NCBI GenBank assembly: GCA_037147235.1
Contig: JBAWVO010000349.1
Location: forward strand, 1-6,351
Length of the DNA: 6,351 nucleotides
Direction of reading: 5' to 3'
Source: JANXQG01 sp037147235
Lineage (GTDB): Bacteria > Planctomycetota > Planctomycetia > Pirellulales > Thermoguttaceae
Positions within the stretch are counted from its first letter, which is position 1, and each line of letters begins with the position of its first letter. Of the stretch, positions 5,015-6,351 are shown piece after piece. The position numbers and the translations under genes were made by a program. The notes under the pieces are model-generated. The model did no database searches. It was not told the DNA's origin and saw only the letters and a program-made list of their open reading frames with translations.

Positions 5015-5407
5015 ACGTACAAATCCATATTGACTTTACTGCTTCTCCTGACAACCGCACCTCTGCCGGCTGCCGAATGGAAGCTGGTCTGGTCCGACGA
5101 GTTCGACAGGCCCGGACAGCCCGATCCCACGAAGTGGGGTTACGAAGAAGGCCTCGTCCGCAATAACGAACGCCAATACTACACCCGTGACCGCCGGGAA
5201 AACGCCCGCGTTGAGGACGGGATGCTCATCATCGAGGCGAGGAAGGAACGATTCAAGGTTCCGGCCAGCGATTCCCATGACAAGGGCAAGCGAAGCAAAG
5301 ACCGCGAATACGCTGAGTACACTATTTTCCCGCAGCGAATGTACATCGATTACGTGCGGGTCTATCAAGAGCAAAATCCATCACCGGTGCGGTCATCATC
5401 AAAGTGA
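5015..5407 (+). pseudogene. GH16 glycoside hydrolase remnant with catalytic core deleted
   Basis: The frame starts with a signal-peptide-like stretch (YKSILTLLLLLTTAPLPAA), then EWKLVWSDEFDRPGQPDPTK, QYYTRDRRENARVEDGMLII and EYAEYT, which is the N-terminal part of a secreted family 16 beta-glucanase/laminarinase-type domain. It then jumps, in frame, to IFPQRMYIDYVRVYQ, the last strand of the same domain. The junction is near 5323/5324. Roughly 130-140 residues are missing, including the catalytic E-x-D-x-x-E motif, so the product cannot be an active hydrolase. The reading frame has no in-frame ATG. An ACG codon at 5015-5017, 7 bases after GGAAGGA (5001-5007) and directly before the signal peptide, is exactly where an ATG would be expected, suggesting start-codon loss. 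TTG codons at 4943 and 4955 are poorer alternatives. A short tail of about a dozen residues follows the last GH16 strand. Confidence 0.85.
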
Positions 5408-5537
5408 AGTCCGCCAGAAATTTCCTCCATCGCTACCTACCATGAAACCCGCCCCAGCTATCGATCTCGCCCACGGCAACGAAGCAGGTGGGAGCTGATT
5501 CCGTGGCTGAAAAGAGAGCGACAAAACAGGTGCCAAA

Positions 5538-6212
5538 ATGAAACAGAAACCGAAACAACCAAAGCAGCTCAATTCGCCTAGCCGCCTACCTTCATGGGAG
5601 CGGCGATTCAACGATCTGAAAGCGTTCAAGAAGGAGTACGGCCACTGCGATGTTCCGCACGAGTATCAGCCAAACCTCGCACTGGGGCAGTGGGTGGCCA
5701 ACGTCCGCCAGGCGAAGAAGCATGGCAAGCTTGCGGAGGAAAGAGTCGGCCGCCTCAATGCGTTCGATTTTTTGTGGGGGTCTAAAAGGGGCATCGCTTC
5801 TGCTGCCGTTTGGGAACAACGCATCCGCGATCTGAAAGCGTTTAAGAAAATACACGGCCACTGCAATGTTCCGTGCGCATACCCGCCAAACTCGGCTCTG
5901 GGTTATTGGGTGGCAAGCACCAGGAAACGCAAGAAGCGGGGAAAGCTTACGGAGGATAGAGTCCGTCGCCTCAATGGTCTCGGCTTTTGTTGGGAGCGGG
6001 AAGTGACCTGGGAACAACGCATCCGCGACCTGAAAGCATTTAAGAAAATACACGGACACTGCAATGTTCCGTGCGTATACCCGCCAAACCCTGCACTGGG
6101 TCATTGGGTGGCCAACTTGCGGCAAAGAAAGAAATGTGGCGAACTTGCAGAGGACAGAATCCTCATGCTCGATGCCCTCGGCTTTTCATGGTCGAAGATC
6201 GGGATGTCTTGA
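5538..6212 (+). CDS. Helicase-associated (HA) domain repeat protein, three repeats, no helicase
   Basis: A 224-residue basic cytoplasmic protein consisting almost only of three helicase-associated domain repeats (PF03457 type). Each runs 61 residues from tryptophan to tryptophan: W20-W80, W92-W152 and W158-W218. The shared pattern is W-E-x-R-x-x-DLKAFKK-x-x-GHC-x-VP, then Y-x-P-N-x-ALG-x-WV, R-x-x-KK-x-G-x-L-x-E-x-R and L-x-x-x-x-F-x-W. Linkers are 11 and 5 residues. The first 19 residues are a lysine/proline-rich lead. In other bacteria these domains sit at the end of large superfamily 2 helicases and are thought to bind nucleic acid; here there is no helicase core, and the stand-alone form has no known function. 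The ATG at 5538 has an AGGTG 4-5 bases ahead. Repeats 2 and 3 are unusually alike at DNA level. Confidence 0.88.
   Translation: MKQKPKQPKQLNSPSRLPSWERRFNDLKAFKKEYGHCDVPHEYQPNLALGQWVANVRQAKKHGKLAEERVGRLNAFDFLWGSKRGIASAAVWEQRIRDLKAFKKIHGHCNVPCAYPPNSALGYWVASTRKRKKRGKLTEDRVRRLNGLGFCWEREVTWEQRIRDLKAFKKIHGHCNVPCVYPPNPALGHWVANLRQRKKCGELAEDRILMLDALGFSWSKIGMS
5811..6108 (+). repeat. Near-identical 100-bp segments in HA repeats 2 and 3
   Basis: The first 100 bases of repeat 2 (5811-5910) and of repeat 3 (6009-6108) align without gaps with 8 differences. The remaining 83 bases of each repeat (5911-5993 and 6109-6191) differ at 29 positions. Both begin TGGGAACAACGCATCCGCGA. The first repeat (5595-5777) is clearly more distant. 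Counts were made by eye. Confidence 0.85.
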
Positions 6213-6296
6213 TGCACGTAATACGGCCAAAAGGGCATTCATTCCCTACGCCAACGGCGTTGTGTCCCATTCCGGGAATTCGTGGAATTGGTTGAG
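6213..6296. other. Short spacer with two small palindromes
   Basis: After the HA gene lie CAACGGCGTTG (6252-6262), a perfect 5+1+5 palindrome, and ATTCCGGGAAT, another 5+1+5 palindrome, about 10 bases on, followed by a repeated GGAATT/GAATTC motif. There is no T-run after either, so terminator function is doubtful. The third palindromic element starts directly afterwards. Confidence 0.4.
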
Positions 6297-6351
6297 TAAG
6301 GACCGGCGCAGAAATAACTGTCGTGTTTTGCCCACTCGCCGAGCGGGGGCA
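6297..6351 (-). repeat. MITE-like palindromic element, copy C (partial, reversed core)
   Basis: The sequence from TAAGGACCGG (6297) to the window end is the same element cut off after about 55 bases. Its left arm (6299-6323) is base-for-base identical to copy A positions 2392-2416. The following core (TGTTTTGCCCACTCGCCGAG and on) is the reverse complement of the copy A core, so hairpin 2 comes first. The rest, including hairpin 1 and the right arm, lies beyond the window. Confidence 0.85.

Noticed and set aside
5408..5537. A separate small gene between the GH16 remnant and the HA gene (LPTMKPAPAIDLAHGNEAGG frame)
   Set aside because: Very short, no ribosome binding site and no recognisable family; probably non-coding spacer.
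5592..6125. A 177-codon minus-strand open frame opposite the HA-repeat gene
   Set aside because: It is periodic only because the opposite strand is; the plus strand carries the recognisable HA repeats.

Overview
The window most likely comes from a planctomycete, perhaps of the Pirellulales or Gemmatales type. This is an inference from gene style, not from a marker gene. Supporting signs are an N-terminal zinc ribbon of the 'CPNGH...AGKSGLCPHC' type fused to a STAS domain, a stand-alone protein made only of helicase-associated (HA) repeats, a TTCGTCA-type heptamer array, mostly weak Shine-Dalgarno sites, loosely packed genes and many dispersed palindromic repeats. No rRNA, tRNA, CRISPR array or transposase gene is visible.

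Layout. Positions 1-53 hold a heptamer tandem array that supplies the stop codon of a HAD-family hydrolase gene (49-912, minus), which has a recognisable promoter at 964-992. A small Phd/YefM-like antitoxin-type gene (1110-1367, minus) follows with no toxin beside it. Positions 1368-1777 are a roughly 410-base gap with a near-palindrome, a 14-base tandem duplication, a doubtful small ORF and an 11-bp hairpin just ahead of a class I SAM methyltransferase gene (1778-2344, plus). Two head-to-tail copies of a roughly 120-bp palindromic MITE-like element (2388-2507 and 2508-2626) come next. They are followed by the C-terminal stump of a TylF/macrocin-type O-methyltransferase (2738-2950) and an intact GT-A-type glycosyltransferase gene (2993-3853, plus). 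A zinc-ribbon plus STAS-domain gene (4024-4806, minus) is convergent with it. A family 16 glycoside hydrolase remnant (5015-5407, plus) has lost its catalytic core and apparently its start codon. A three-repeat HA-domain gene (5538-6212, plus) follows, and a third copy of the palindromic element, with its interior reversed, runs off the right edge (6297-6351).

How the genes relate. The methyltransferase, the TylF remnant and the glycosyltransferase look like remains of a glycan or cell-surface modification cluster that has been interrupted by the repeat pair. The other genes do not form an obvious pathway. The strongest unusual signals are the palindromic repeat family, with two direct copies and one whose core is flipped between nearly identical arms; the in-frame loss of the GH16 active-site core; and the uneven identity between HA repeats 2 and 3. 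Overall this is an accessory region undergoing decay and rearrangement, and I do not see a complete new defence or biosynthetic system in it.
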